64,000 bases of DNA from Streptomyces xiaopingdaonensis (GTDB lineage Bacteria; Actinomycetota; Actinomycetes; Streptomycetales; Streptomycetaceae). Of this stretch, positions 46,593 to 56,180 are shown piece by piece. The translations under genes and the position numbers were made by a program. Position 1 is the stretch's first letter, and each line of letters begins with the position of its first letter. The notes below the pieces were generated by a model, which did not search any database, had not been told where the DNA came from, and saw only the letters and a program-made list of their open reading frames with translations. Location: NCBI RefSeq assembly GCF_000262345.1, contig NZ_AJTQ01000125.1, positions 1-64,000 of the forward strand. Direction: 5' to 3'.

Positions 46593-46646
46593 GGCGGACT
46601 CTTTCGCGTCGCGGAGCCCGGGGCCGGCGCCCCGGCTCCGGTGGGG

Positions 46647-46665
46647 TAAGGCCGCCCTAACCTAC
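46647..46665 (-). promoter_or_regulatory. Iron box (DmdR1/IdeR-like) upstream of the decarboxylase
   Basis: Read on the minus strand the 19-mer GTAGGTTAGGGCGGCCTTA matches the actinomycete iron box TTAGGTTAGGCTAACCTAA at 13 of 19 positions, including an unbroken TAGGTTAGG. It lies 55 nt before the start codon, a typical repressor position, and fits the siderophore-type enzymes downstream. Confidence 0.6.
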
Positions 46666-46785
46666 GCATCTCGGGCGGTGCACCGCGCCGATCGGCGAGC
46701 AGCTTCGCCCGAAGGGGGTACTACCGCGCCCGTGGGGTTGCGCGGCCCCTGGAGCCCGTGCGTGGAAGGGCGTTGACGCGGCCGC

Positions 46786-49302
46786 TCACGCGCTCACGCG
46801 CGACCGCACCCGCAACGCGCGCCGAAGCTCGTCGAGTTGGTCGACGAGGCGGCGGTGGAGACCTGCGGGGACGGCGGGAAAGCCCGGGGCGGCGCACTCC
46901 TCCACCAGGTGCAGCGTCCGCTCGTCCACGAGGCTCGCGGGGAAGGCGTAGCGTCCTGCGGCCTCGCCGATCGTCTGCCCGCAACGGTGGGCGAGCGCGA
47001 CGGCGTCCTGCGGGTAGCGGTCGCGGAACTCGCCGAGCAGGGCGTTCTGTTCGGGCTGCCAGAAGCCCTGCGCCGTCGCGGCGAAGAGCCGGTTGGAGAG
47101 GGTGTCCCCGAACAGCGCCGACCAGGCCGCCGCCTTCGCCTCGGGCAGCGGCAGCGCCGCCCTGCACCGCGCCGCCGACTCCCGCCCCGACGCACCGGGA
47201 TCGGCGGCGAGTTCCGCGTCGATCTCGTCGGAGGTCGCCGCGCCGAGGACGCAGAGGCGCAGCAGCAGGCGCCAGCGCAGCTCGCGGTCGAGGCGCGGGC
47301 CGCCGGGCACGGTGTCCGCTTCGCGCCAGGCGCGGAGCGGCTCGGGCGTCGTCGCGCTGTCGATCGCATGGCGGACGGCGGTGAGGCGCAGGCCGGGGCT
47401 GCGGTCGCCGGCCGTCGCCGAGAGGAGCTCGGTGCAGGCGGAGGAGAGCAGGTCGAGCGCGGTGCGGCGCTCCTCGGGCGCGAGGTAGCGGTCGGCGAGC
47501 GGGTCGCGTGCGAAGGCGAGCACGTGGTGGACGACGGCGCTGTCCGTCTCCCGCGGCAGGTGGTCGAGGAGCGTTTCGACGTAGGCGAGCGGCGGGAGTG
47601 CGCCGTCGCGCACCATGTCGCGCGCCGCGTTCCAGACGACGCCGCGGGAGAGCGGGTCGGGGAGTCCGGAGAGGGCGCGGCGCACGGTGCGCCAGGAGTG
47701 CGCGTCGAAGCGGACCTTGGCGTAGGTGAGGTCGCCGTCGTTGAGGAGGAGCAGGTCGGGGCGGGCGCCGGTGCCGCCGATCGTCGACTCCCCGCCGTCC
47801 GCCGCCAGTTCGGTGGTACGGCGCTCGCGGGGCACCAGCCGTCCACCGTCGGCGGGCGCCAGGTCGTAGGCGCCGAGCAGCAGCCGGTGCGGGCGGCTGC
47901 CCGAGTGGTGCAGCACCGCGGTCCAGCCGCCGGGGGACTGCTCGTCGGGGAAGTCGGGCGTGAGCGTGTCGACTCCCGTGGTGCCGAGCCACCGCTGCGC
48001 CCAGGCGGAGACGTCGCGGTCGGTGGCGGTGGAGAGGGAGTCGAGGAAGTCCGTCAGCTCGGCGTTGCCGAAGCGGTGCCGGGCGAAGTGCTCGTTGATG
48101 CCGGCGAGGAACGCCGTCTCGCCGATCCAGGCCACGAGTTGGCGCAGGGCCGAGGCGCCCTTGGCGTAGGAGATGCCGTCGAAGTTGGTGCGGGCCACGG
48201 CGGTGTCGAGGACGGTGCCGCGCTCCGGCGCCACCGGGTGGGTGGAGGGGCGCTGGTCGGCGTCGTAGCCCTGCGGCTTCGTCCCGACGGCGAAGTCGGC
48301 CCACATGCCGGTGTACGCGGTCGCCTCGTCGAGCACCTGGTAGCCCATGTACTCGGCGAAGGACTCGTTGAGCCAGACGTCGTCCCACCACCGCAGCGTC
48401 ACCAGGTCCCCGAACCACATGTGCGCCATCTCGTGCGCGACGACCATGCCGCGCAGCCGCCGCTCCGTGCTCGTCGAGGCCGACCTGCGGATGTACTCGT
48501 CCCGCAGCGTGACGAGTCCGGGGTTCTCCATGGCCCCCGCGTTGAACTCGGGGACGAACGCCTGGTCGTAGGAGTCGAACGGGTAGGGCTCGGCGAAGAG
48601 TTGGTGGTAGCGGTCGAAGCAGCGGCGGGTGATCTCCAGGAGCTCCTCCGCGTCCGCGTCGAGCGCGTCGGCGAGCGATCTGCGGACGTGGAGTCCGAAA
48701 GGAAGCCCCGCGTGCTCGGTGCGCACCGAGTGGTAAGGGCCGGCGACGATCGCCGTGAGGTAGGTGCTGATCGGCGGTGTCCGTGCGCACGCCCAGCGGC
48801 CCGGCGCCGTCTGCTCGGCGCGTCCGTTGCCGAGGACCGTCCATCCCGCGGGGGCTGTGACGCTGAAGGCGAAGACCGCCTTGAGGTCGGGTTGGTCGAA
48901 GCAGGCGTAGACGCGGGGCGCGTCGTTCATGAAGCCCTGCGTGTAGAGGTACGTGCGCCCGTCCGCCGGGTCGTCGAAGCGGTGCATGCCCTCCCCGACG
49001 CGGGAGTAGGCCATCTCCGCCGCCACCCGCAGCCGATGCGCGCCGGGGGCGAGGTCCTCCAGCGCCAGGCGCCCGCCGGCGAGGCTGCCGTCCGGGAGCG
49101 GGACGCCGTCGAGCTCGGCGCTGAGCAGGGCGCCGGGGCGCAGGTCGGCGAAGGTGGCGCCGGCCTCGCGTGCGGTGAAGCTGATCACAGTGGTGGAGCG
49201 GAACCGCTCCTCGCCCGTGGTGAGGTCGAGGTCGACCGAGTAGTCGTGCACGTCGAGGAGGGCGGCTCGATCCCGGGCTTCGCTGCGCGTGAGTGCCGGC
49301 AT
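46786..49302 (-). CDS. pepN: Aminopeptidase N
   Basis: This 838-aa M1-family zinc aminopeptidase has the exopeptidase motif AGAMENPGL, the zinc site VVAHEMAHMWFGDLVTLRWWDDVWLNE split over HExxH and the distal Glu, and an ERAP1-like C-terminal domain. ATG 49302 (MPALTRSEA) matches orthologues; an in-frame ATG at 49311 adds three residues. It trims N-terminal residues from peptides. Confidence 0.93.
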   Translation of the reverse strand: MPALTRSEARDRAALLDVHDYSVDLDLTTGEERFRSTTVISFTAREAGATFADLRPGALLSAELDGVPLPDGSLAGGRLALEDLAPGAHRLRVAAEMAYSRVGEGMHRFDDPADGRTYLYTQGFMNDAPRVYACFDQPDLKAVFAFSVTAPAGWTVLGNGRAEQTAPGRWACARTPPISTYLTAIVAGPYHSVRTEHAGLPFGLHVRRSLADALDADAEELLEITRRCFDRYHQLFAEPYPFDSYDQAFVPEFNAGAMENPGLVTLRDEYIRRSASTSTERRLRGMVVAHEMAHMWFGDLVTLRWWDDVWLNESFAEYMGYQVLDEATAYTGMWADFAVGTKPQGYDADQRPSTHPVAPERGTVLDTAVARTNFDGISYAKGASALRQLVAWIGETAFLAGINEHFARHRFGNAELTDFLDSLSTATDRDVSAWAQRWLGTTGVDTLTPDFPDEQSPGGWTAVLHHSGSRPHRLLLGAYDLAPADGGRLVPRERRTTELAADGGESTIGGTGARPDLLLLNDGDLTYAKVRFDAHSWRTVRRALSGLPDPLSRGVVWNAARDMVRDGALPPLAYVETLLDHLPRETDSAVVHHVLAFARDPLADRYLAPEERRTALDLLSSACTELLSATAGDRSPGLRLTAVRHAIDSATTPEPLRAWREADTVPGGPRLDRELRWRLLLRLCVLGAATSDEIDAELAADPGASGRESAARCRAALPLPEAKAAAWSALFGDTLSNRLFAATAQGFWQPEQNALLGEFRDRYPQDAVALAHRCGQTIGEAAGRYAFPASLVDERTLHLVEECAAPGFPAVPAGLHRRLVDQLDELRRALRVRSRVSA

Positions 49303-49397
49303 GCGCGCCATGGTGCCGCATGCCCGTGTGCCGTGCACCGGATTGCTCTCAACGAGAAGGTGCGGCGCGCGGGTTGGGCCGTGCGCCGGCGGTGGAG

Positions 49398-49471
49398 TGC
49401 CCCGGGTGGGACTCGAACCCACACTGAATGGTTTTTGAGGCCATCGTCTCTGCCAATTGGACTACCGGGGC
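49398..49471 (-). tRNA. tRNA-Leu (anticodon CAA), short variable loop
   Basis: On the minus strand, acceptor GCCCCGG (49471-49465) pairs with CCGGGGC, the T arm reads GTGGG-TTCGAGT-CCCAC, and the anticodon loop CTCAAAA gives CAA. The discriminator is A; CCA is not encoded. The variable loop is only about 5 nt, unlike the long arm of standard leucine tRNAs. The total length is 74 nt. Confidence 0.88.
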
Positions 49472-49603
49472 TCTTCCTCCGCGGAGCGCGCCGGGCGATG
49501 CGACGAACACGCCACGAGGGGAGCTGCGTCCACCCGCCGTGCGCACACTTTACAGGACCTGGGTACGCTCTAGAGTCCCACCTGCGCGGAAACGAGGAGC
49601 CCA

Positions 49604-50305
49604 GTGAGCACCGCGGACGCCCCCGAACCCAGCACCCCCGAGGACGCCGAGCCGGCACCCGACGAGGCGGCGCAGAACCCCGGACAGGACCTGTCGGAGG
49701 AGGCCCACGTCCCTCCCGCGACCAGGCGGGTCGTGATCGCCGAGGACGAGGCGCTGATCCGGATGGACCTCAAGGAGATGCTGGAGGAGGAGGGCTACAC
49801 CGTCGTCGGCGAGGCAGGCGACGGGCAGAAGGCCCTCGAACTCGCCCGCGAGCACCACCCGGACCTCTGCATCCTCGACGTCAAGATGCCGGTGCTCGAC
49901 GGCATCTCGGCCGCGGAGAAGATCGCCGAGGAGTCGATCGCGCCGGTGCTGATGCTCACCGCGTTCTCGCAGCGCGAGCTCGTCGAGCGGGCGCGGGACG
50001 CGGGCGCGATGGCGTACCTCGTCAAGCCGTTCAGCAAGAGCGACGTCGTGCCGGCGATCGAGATGGCCGTCTCGCGGTTCACCGAGCTGAAGGAGCTGGA
50101 GAAGGAGGTCGCCGACCTCGCCCAGCGGCTGGAGACGCGCAAGCTCGTCGACCGTGCCAAGAGCGTCCTGCAGACGCAGTACGGCCTCTCGGAGCCGGCC
50201 GCCTTCCGGTGGATCCAGAAGACGTCCATGGACAGGCGCCTCTCGATGCAGCAGGTCGCCGAGGCCGTCATCGCCGACGGCGAGGAGCGCAAGAAGCAGG
50301 GCTGA
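49604..50305 (+). CDS. ANTAR-domain response regulator
   Basis: The protein has 233 aa. After a Pro/Glu-rich leader comes a receiver domain (VVIAEDEALIRMDL; phosphoacceptor Asp in LCILDVKMP; Lys in YLVKPFS), then a coiled linker and a C-terminal ANTAR RNA-binding domain (RKLVDRAKSVLQTQYGLSEPAAFRWIQKTSMDRRLSMQQVAEAVI). It resembles PdtaR, which binds terminator RNA to stop premature termination. GTG 49604 has GAGGAG upstream. No histidine kinase gene is adjacent. Confidence 0.92.
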   Translation: MSTADAPEPSTPEDAEPAPDEAAQNPGQDLSEEAHVPPATRRVVIAEDEALIRMDLKEMLEEEGYTVVGEAGDGQKALELAREHHPDLCILDVKMPVLDGISAAEKIAEESIAPVLMLTAFSQRELVERARDAGAMAYLVKPFSKSDVVPAIEMAVSRFTELKELEKEVADLAQRLETRKLVDRAKSVLQTQYGLSEPAAFRWIQKTSMDRRLSMQQVAEAVIADGEERKKQG

Positions 50306-50340
50306 CGTCCGCAACTTCCCCTCGGAGCCGCGGAGTCGAC

Positions 50341-50382
50341 GCGACGGGGCCGGCACGGTCCGCACCGTGCCGGCCCCGTCGC
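50341..50382. terminator. Very strong bidirectional terminator
   Basis: A perfect 19-bp stem (50341-50359 with 50364-50382) closes on a 4-nt loop between the convergent response-regulator and livF genes. Confidence 0.8.
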
Positions 50383-50413
50383 CGCTGCCGCGGCGCCGCG
50401 CTGCCCGGCGTGC

Positions 50414-51127
50414 TCAGTCCTCGCCGAGGTACGCCTTGCGGACGGACTCGTCGTGGATCAGCTCCTCGCCCGTGCCCGAGAGCACCACGTTGCCGATCTC
50501 CATCACGTGCCCGTAGTCGGCGAGTTCCAGCGCAGCCTGCGCGTTCTGCTCGACGAGCAGGATCGTCGTGCCCTGCGCCTTGAGCTCCCGGATCGTCTCC
50601 ATGATCTTCTGCATCATGATCGGCGAGAGGCCCATCGAGGGCTCGTCGAGCATCAGCAGCTTGGGGCGGGACATCAACGCCCGCGCCATCGCCAGCATCT
50701 GCTGCTCGCCGCCGGAGAGAGTGCCCGCGGCCTGCCGGCGCCGCTCGCCGAGGATCGGGAAGAGCTCGTAGTAGCGCGCGATGTCCTCCGCGACGCCGTC
50801 GGTGTCCTTGCGGAGGAAGGCGCCGAGCCGGAGGTTCTCCTCGATCGACAGCCGCGGGAAGATCCGGCGGCCCTCGGGGGAGTGGGCGAGACCCATCGCG
50901 ACGATCTTGTGGGCGCCGACGCCGGCGAGCGGCTGCCCGTCGAAGGAGACGCTGCCTCCCGCCGGCTTGAGGAGCCCCGACAGGGTGCGCAAGGTGGTGG
51001 TCTTGCCGGCGCCGTTGGTGCCGATCAGGGTGACGACCTGTCCGGCCTCGACCGTGAACGAGATCCCCTTGACCGCCTCGATCTTGCCGTAGGCGACCCG
51101 CAGGTTCTCGACCTCAAGCAGGGCCAT
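50414..51127 (-). CDS. livF: Branched-chain amino acid ABC transporter ATP-binding protein LivF
   Basis: This 237-aa ATPase has Walker A GTNGAGKTT, signature LSGGEQQMLA and Walker B LLMLDEPSMGL. It is the last gene of a livKHMGF operon; its ATG touches the livG stop. Confidence 0.93.
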   Translation of the reverse strand: MALLEVENLRVAYGKIEAVKGISFTVEAGQVVTLIGTNGAGKTTTLRTLSGLLKPAGGSVSFDGQPLAGVGAHKIVAMGLAHSPEGRRIFPRLSIEENLRLGAFLRKDTDGVAEDIARYYELFPILGERRRQAAGTLSGGEQQMLAMARALMSRPKLLMLDEPSMGLSPIMMQKIMETIRELKAQGTTILLVEQNAQAALELADYGHVMEIGNVVLSGTGEELIHDESVRKAYLGED

Positions 51128-52047
51128 CAGTCCTCGTCTCCTTCCTGCGCCGCCGAGTCGCGGGGCGTCTCGGCCTTCGCGGCGGTGCGCTCCTCGGCCT
51201 CGCGCACCTCCGCCGCCTCCGCGCTCCCCGGATCGTCGTCGAGCGGGGTGCCCAGGTAGGCGGCGATCACCCGCTCGTCGTTCTGCACCGTCTCCGAGCC
51301 GCCCTCGACGAGCTTCTCGCCGCGGACGAGGACGGCGACCTTGTCGCAGAGGTTGAAGATGAACCGCATGTCGTGCTCGATCACCAGTACAGCGGTGCCG
51401 AGTTCGCGGATCGCCAGCACCAGCTCGCGGGTGGCCGTCGTCTCCGACGCGGTCATGCCGGCCGTGGGCTCGTCGAGGAGGAGCAGGCCCGGCTCGCTCG
51501 CGAGGGCCCGGGCGATCTCCAGCTTCCGCTGCTCGCCGTAGGGCAGGTTGCGGGCGAGGTGCTCGCGCTTGTGCGCCAGGCCGATGAAGTCGAGCAGCTC
51601 CATCGCACGCTCCTCGGAGGCGCGTTCGGCCCTGCGGAAGCGGGGCAGCCGCAACAGCGCGTCGAGGAGTCCCTCGCTGGTCCTGGTGTGGCGTCCGACG
51701 AGGACGTTCTCCAGGACCGTCATGTTGGCGAAGAGGCGGATGTTCTGGAACGTGCGCGCGATCCCGGCCTCGGTGACGAGGTGCGAGCGGTGCGGCAGCA
51801 CGCGGCCCTTGTACTGGACGGTGCCCTCGGTGGGGACGTACAGCCCCGTCAGGCAGTTGAAGAACGTCGTCTTGCCGGCGCCGTTCGGGCCGATGAGGCC
51901 GACGATCTCGCCCGGGTCGACGGTGAGGTCGACGTTCCGCACCGCGGTGAGGCCGCCGAAGCGCATGGTGACGCCCGTGGCCGTGAGGACGCTGCCGCCG
52001 GTGTCGGGCGCCGGCTGCGCCGCTTCCTTCGTGGTCGTCGTGGTCAT
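51127..52047 (-). CDS. livG: Branched-chain amino acid ABC transporter ATP-binding protein LivG
   Basis: This 306-aa ATPase has Walker A GPNGAGKTT, signature LPYGEQRKLEIARAL and Walker B LLLLDEPTAGM. A charged 50-residue C-terminal tail, Ala/Glu-rich, goes beyond the usual ~255 aa. It pairs with LivF. Confidence 0.93.
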   Translation of the reverse strand: MTTTTTKEAAQPAPDTGGSVLTATGVTMRFGGLTAVRNVDLTVDPGEIVGLIGPNGAGKTTFFNCLTGLYVPTEGTVQYKGRVLPHRSHLVTEAGIARTFQNIRLFANMTVLENVLVGRHTRTSEGLLDALLRLPRFRRAERASEERAMELLDFIGLAHKREHLARNLPYGEQRKLEIARALASEPGLLLLDEPTAGMTASETTATRELVLAIRELGTAVLVIEHDMRFIFNLCDKVAVLVRGEKLVEGGSETVQNDERVIAAYLGTPLDDDPGSAEAAEVREAEERTAAKAETPRDSAAQEGDED

Positions 52048-52051
52048 CGCC

Positions 52052-53905
52052 TTACGCCTCCGTCTTGCTGAGGCCGCCGCTGCCCGGTGGCACGTCGATC
52101 TCTCCTGCGGGTGTCCCGCCCCCGCCCTCCTGGCCGGGTGGTGCGTGGAACTCCAACTGCTTGCGCCGGTCGGCGATGAGCCCCTCCGGGCGGAACCGCA
52201 TCAGCAGCACCAGTGCGACGCCGAAGAGCAGCAGCTGGTAGTCGGCCATGAACTGCAGCTTCGCCGGAATGAGATAGAGCAGGGAGGCGCCGATCAGCGG
52301 GCCGCTGACGGTCCCCATGCCGCCGAGGATCACGGCGATCAGCAGGAACGCGGAGTTCGGCGGGGCCGAGTGGACGAACTTGTAGGACTCCGGGTTCACC
52401 GAGAACTCCACGTGCGCCAGGACCGTTCCCGCCATGCCGGCGAGCGTGGCGCCGAGCGCGAACGCCATCAGCTTCAGCCGGAAGGCGTTGACGCCCATCG
52501 CACGGGCCGCCGTCTCGTCCTCGCGGATGGCGAGCCAGGCGCGGCCGATGCGGGAGTTGTCCGACCGGCGGTAGATCATCACCACGATCGCGGTGAAGAC
52601 CAGCATCAGCAGGTAGTAGTTGGCGAACCGGCCGATGTCGAAGCCCAGCAGCGAGTGCTCCTGGCCGAAGTTGAAGCCGAAGAGCTCCAGGTCCGGGATG
52701 TTGGTGACGCCGTTGGGGCCGTTGGTGACGTTGGGGCCCGAGTCGCCGTCGAGGTTCTGCATCGAGATCCGGAAGATCTCGCCGAAGCCGAGGGTGACGA
52801 TCGCGAGGTAGTCGCCGTGGAGCCGCAGCGAGGGGAAGCCGATGACGAGCCCGAAGACGAGCGCCACCGCTGCGCCGATCAACACCGCGGCCCAGAACGG
52901 CACATGGATGCCGAACGGCGAGGTCGGCGAGCCCGAGACCAGCGCGGCCGTGTAGGCGCCGACGCCGAGGAAGGCGACGTATCCCAGGTCGAGGATGCCG
53001 GCGAGGCCGACGACCATGTTGAGCCCGAGCGCCACCGTCGCGAAGACGAGCACGCTCACCGCGATGTTGGTGTACGCCTCGTTGCTCTGGGTGATCGGGA
53101 AGAGCAGCGCGGCGACGAAGGCCGCGGTGAGCGTCACGTTCCGGTGCTTCGCCGCGAGGCCGGAGAGCCGCCTGAGCAGCCCTGCACGTCCGACGGCCGG
53201 CGCACCGAAGCAGGCGAGGATCAGGAAGCCGATGAACGGCGGGCCGTCCTCCGCCTCGATGCCGTAGGCGAAGACGTAGAGGCCGATGGCGCACGAGGCG
53301 CAGATCGCGAGGATCTCCACCCAGCCGGGGGTCTCCTTGGCCGCGGCGGGTGCCGGCGCCTTCAGCGACCCCACGAACCGCCGCCAGGCGCCGGGCTCGG
53401 CGTCGTCGCCCGCCACGTCGCGCCCGAGTCCGAGCGCGCCGACGAGGGCGAGGAGGGTGCCGGCGACGGCGACGTACGCGCCCGGCTCCAGGTTGACGGC
53501 GCCGCCGAGTTGGACGGAGATCGCGGCCGCCGTGAACCCGGTGGTGGCGAAGGTGCCGAGCGCCCAGAGCAGCACGGGGCTGCGGGTGCCGCCCGGGGTC
53601 AGCCAGCGCAGCCCCCTGACGGCGTACACGCCGCCGAGGAGCGAGGCGAGGATGAGCAGCGAGCCCACGAGGGTGAGGATCTGGAGGCCGCCGGGGTACG
53701 CGTAGACGGTGAGGTTCCCCGGGAACTCGGCGGTCCAGGTCCAGGCGAGGAAGGTGGAGAGGAGGCCGAGCACGGCGCCGGCCGCGGTGAGCGCCGCGGC
53801 CGCCGGGTGCGGCAGCCGGAGGAGTCCCGGCAGCCGGTCGTCGTCGGTGCGGTGGTCCTTCGCCGAAGCGGCGGTGGTCGGGGTGGAGTTGGTCATCCTT
53901 ATCAC
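52052..53905 (-). CDS. livM: Branched-chain amino acid ABC transporter permease LivM
   Basis: This 617-aa membrane protein has an N-terminal part (about 1-250) with extra helices not present in E. coli LivM, then the conserved permease core LVGLAGILDLGYVAFLGVGAY and the EAA-like loop RIGRAWLAIREDETAARAMGV. GTG 53905 overlaps the livH stop (GTGA); an ATG at 53896 is also in frame. Confidence 0.92.
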   Translation of the reverse strand: MIRMTNSTPTTAASAKDHRTDDDRLPGLLRLPHPAAAALTAAGAVLGLLSTFLAWTWTAEFPGNLTVYAYPGGLQILTLVGSLLILASLLGGVYAVRGLRWLTPGGTRSPVLLWALGTFATTGFTAAAISVQLGGAVNLEPGAYVAVAGTLLALVGALGLGRDVAGDDAEPGAWRRFVGSLKAPAPAAAKETPGWVEILAICASCAIGLYVFAYGIEAEDGPPFIGFLILACFGAPAVGRAGLLRRLSGLAAKHRNVTLTAAFVAALLFPITQSNEAYTNIAVSVLVFATVALGLNMVVGLAGILDLGYVAFLGVGAYTAALVSGSPTSPFGIHVPFWAAVLIGAAVALVFGLVIGFPSLRLHGDYLAIVTLGFGEIFRISMQNLDGDSGPNVTNGPNGVTNIPDLELFGFNFGQEHSLLGFDIGRFANYYLLMLVFTAIVVMIYRRSDNSRIGRAWLAIREDETAARAMGVNAFRLKLMAFALGATLAGMAGTVLAHVEFSVNPESYKFVHSAPPNSAFLLIAVILGGMGTVSGPLIGASLLYLIPAKLQFMADYQLLLFGVALVLLMRFRPEGLIADRRKQLEFHAPPGQEGGGGTPAGEIDVPPGSGGLSKTEA

Positions 53906-54831
53906 GCCCGGTCCGTTACGCGTTCACCGAGGATGCCCTGCGGTCGGATCAGCAGAACCAGGATGAGCAGCGCGAACGCCCACACGTCCTTCCACGATCC
54001 GCCGCCGAACTGCTCCATCCCCGGCACGTTTCCGATGTACGCGATGGCCATCGCCTCGCCGACGCCCAGCACCAGGCCGCCGACCATCGCTCCGTAGATG
54101 TTCCCGATGCCGCCGAGCACGGCGGCGGTGAATGCCTTGAGCCCGGCGATGAAGCCCATCCGGAACTGCACCTCGCCGGTCTTGAAGCCCTGCGCGATGG
54201 CGGCGACGGCGGCGAAGGCGGCGCCGATCGCGAAGGCCATGACGATGATGCGGTCGGTGTTGACGCCCATGAGCTTCGCGGTGTCGGGGTCCTGCGAAGT
54301 CGCCTGCATGGCACGGCCGGTGCGCGTCTTGCTGACGAAGAGGCCGAGCGTGAGCATGCAGACGAGGGCGGCGACGTAGATGAACAGGTCCTCGCGCGCG
54401 ATCGAGACGAAGCCGAGGTCGAAGTCGCCCCCTTCGAACTGCGGGAAGGGGCGGGCCTTTTTGGCGTCCGGGTAGAAGGCCCAGATCGCCTGCTGGAGAG
54501 CGAGCGAGAGGCCGATTGCGGTGATCAGCGGGGAGAGCCGGGGCCCGCCGCGCAGTGGACGGTAGGCGAAGCGCTCCGCTCCGACGCCGACGAGGACGGC
54601 GCAGACGACCCCGAGCAGGATCATCAGGGGGAGCGCGAGTGTGAGACTGGTGCCGGCGGGCAGCCAGAGCCAGGCGGTCAGCGCGCCGAAGCCGCCGATC
54701 ATGAATATCTCGCCGTGGGCGAAGTTGATGAGCTGGACGATGCCGTAGACCATCGTGTACCCGATCGCGATGAGACCGTACAGCGCGCCGAGTGCGAGTC
54801 CGTTCGCCAGCTGATCCGGCAGGTCGTTCAC
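53902..54831 (-). CDS. livH: Branched-chain amino acid ABC transporter permease LivH
   Basis: This 309-aa permease starts LANGLALGALYGLIAIGYTMVYGIVQLINFAHGE, the family signature, and has the EAA-like loop TGRAMQATSQDPDTAKLMGVNTD. It forms the channel with LivM. Confidence 0.93.
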   Translation of the reverse strand: MNDLPDQLANGLALGALYGLIAIGYTMVYGIVQLINFAHGEIFMIGGFGALTAWLWLPAGTSLTLALPLMILLGVVCAVLVGVGAERFAYRPLRGGPRLSPLITAIGLSLALQQAIWAFYPDAKKARPFPQFEGGDFDLGFVSIAREDLFIYVAALVCMLTLGLFVSKTRTGRAMQATSQDPDTAKLMGVNTDRIIVMAFAIGAAFAAVAAIAQGFKTGEVQFRMGFIAGLKAFTAAVLGGIGNIYGAMVGGLVLGVGEAMAIAYIGNVPGMEQFGGGSWKDVWAFALLILVLLIRPQGILGERVTDRA

Positions 54832-54862
54832 CGGGGTTCCTCCGGGGATGTGTCAGATACGG

Positions 54863-54895
54863 CTGCGCGGGGGCGCGATCGGCGCCCCCGCGCAG
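54863..54895 (-). terminator. Attenuator-like hairpin between livK and livH
   Basis: CTGCGCGGGGGCGC (54863-54876) pairs with its 14-bp complement (54882-54895) around a 5-nt loop, 43 nt after the livK stop and before livH. Such a structure would give the binding protein higher expression than the membrane components. Confidence 0.7.
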
Positions 54896-54938
54896 CAGCA
54901 GCAAGTGGTGCGGGACGGGGCCGGGTTGGCCTGGCGGA

Positions 54939-56180
54939 TCAGCTCTCGCCGAAGGTGCCGGTCTTGACCGCCTTGTGGTCGCCGCCCTTCACTTCGTATA
55001 CGGAGAGCTGCTTGTTGGTGGTGTCGCCGAACTTGTCGAAGGCGACCTCGCCGGTGACGCCGCTGAACTTGACGCTCTGGACGGCCTTGGCGATCTTCTC
55101 GCGCGCTTCGTCGACGTCGTCGGGGAGGCCGTCGCCCTCCTCGGCGACGGCCTTGACCGCCTGGACGATCGCCCAGGTGCTGTCGTACGCGTAGCCGCCG
55201 TACGCCTCGTAGGGGAGCTTGTACCCCTGGGCCTTGTAGTTCTTCATGAACTCCTTGGCCGTGTCGAGGGTGTTCAACGGGGCGCCGACCGAAGTGGCCA
55301 TGTCGCCCTCGGACTTCTTCTTGTGGAGCTTGATGTACTCGGCGCTGTAGAGCGCGTCGCCGCCGACGGTCGGGAACGTCGCGCCGGCCTTCTTGATCTG
55401 GGCCGAGAGCGGGGCCGCCGTCGGGTACTCGCTGCCGATGTAGACGAAGTCCGCGCCGGACTTGGCGACCTTGGTGGCGACGGCGGAGAAGTCGCGGTCG
55501 TCCGGGTTGACGTGGTCGGTACCGACGATCTTGCCGCCGAGCTTCTTGAACTCGGTGGTGAACGTGCCGGCGAGGCCGGCGCCGTAGGTCTTCTTGTCGT
55601 CGATGATGTACGCCTTCTTGAACTTCTTCTCGTTGTAGAGGTATTGGGCGGCGAACGGGCCCTGGACGTCGTCGGTGGCGCAGGTGCGGAAGTACGAGTC
55701 GAAGCCGCGGACCTTGTCGCCGGACTGCCACTTCGCGCCCTGCGTGAGCTGCGGCGCGGTGTTGGCGGGGGAGACCTGCACGAGGTTGGCGTTGCCGAGG
55801 ACCTTCTGCATCGACTCGCCGACGTGCGAGTTGAGCGGGCCGACGACGCCGTACACCTCCTGGTTGCCCACGAGCTTGGTGGCGTTCTGCTGGCCCGTGC
55901 CTGCCTGGCCCTGGTCGTCGAGCGACTCCAGCTTGAACTTGACGCCGTCGACCTCGTTGTTCTTGTTGGCGACCTTGACCGCGAGGTCCGCGGAGTTCTT
56001 GATCCCCGCGCCGAGCGCGGACAGGTCGCCGGAGAGCGGCGCGTCGAGCCCGATGACGACGGTCTTGTCCCCGCCGCCGCTGTCGCCGCCGCTGTCGTCG
56101 CGAGAGCCGCAGGCGGAGAGCGTGAGAGCTCCCACGGCCACGGCGGTGGTGGAGATGGTGAACAAGGAGCGGTGACGCAC
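54939..56180 (-). CDS. livK: Branched-chain amino acid-binding lipoprotein
   Basis: The protein has 413 aa: signal peptide with lipobox LTLSACG, a Gly/Asp/Ser linker, then a periplasmic-binding fold (VVIGLDAPLSGDLSALGAGIKNSADLAV; VVGPLNSHVGESMQKVL; YIIDDKKTYGAGLA). GTG 56180 has AAAGGA upstream. It captures Leu/Ile/Val or a related ligand for LivHMGF. Confidence 0.92.
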   Translation of the reverse strand: MRHRSLFTISTTAVAVGALTLSACGSRDDSGGDSGGGDKTVVIGLDAPLSGDLSALGAGIKNSADLAVKVANKNNEVDGVKFKLESLDDQGQAGTGQQNATKLVGNQEVYGVVGPLNSHVGESMQKVLGNANLVQVSPANTAPQLTQGAKWQSGDKVRGFDSYFRTCATDDVQGPFAAQYLYNEKKFKKAYIIDDKKTYGAGLAGTFTTEFKKLGGKIVGTDHVNPDDRDFSAVATKVAKSGADFVYIGSEYPTAAPLSAQIKKAGATFPTVGGDALYSAEYIKLHKKKSEGDMATSVGAPLNTLDTAKEFMKNYKAQGYKLPYEAYGGYAYDSTWAIVQAVKAVAEEGDGLPDDVDEAREKIAKAVQSVKFSGVTGEVAFDKFGDTTNKQLSVYEVKGGDHKAVKTGTFGES

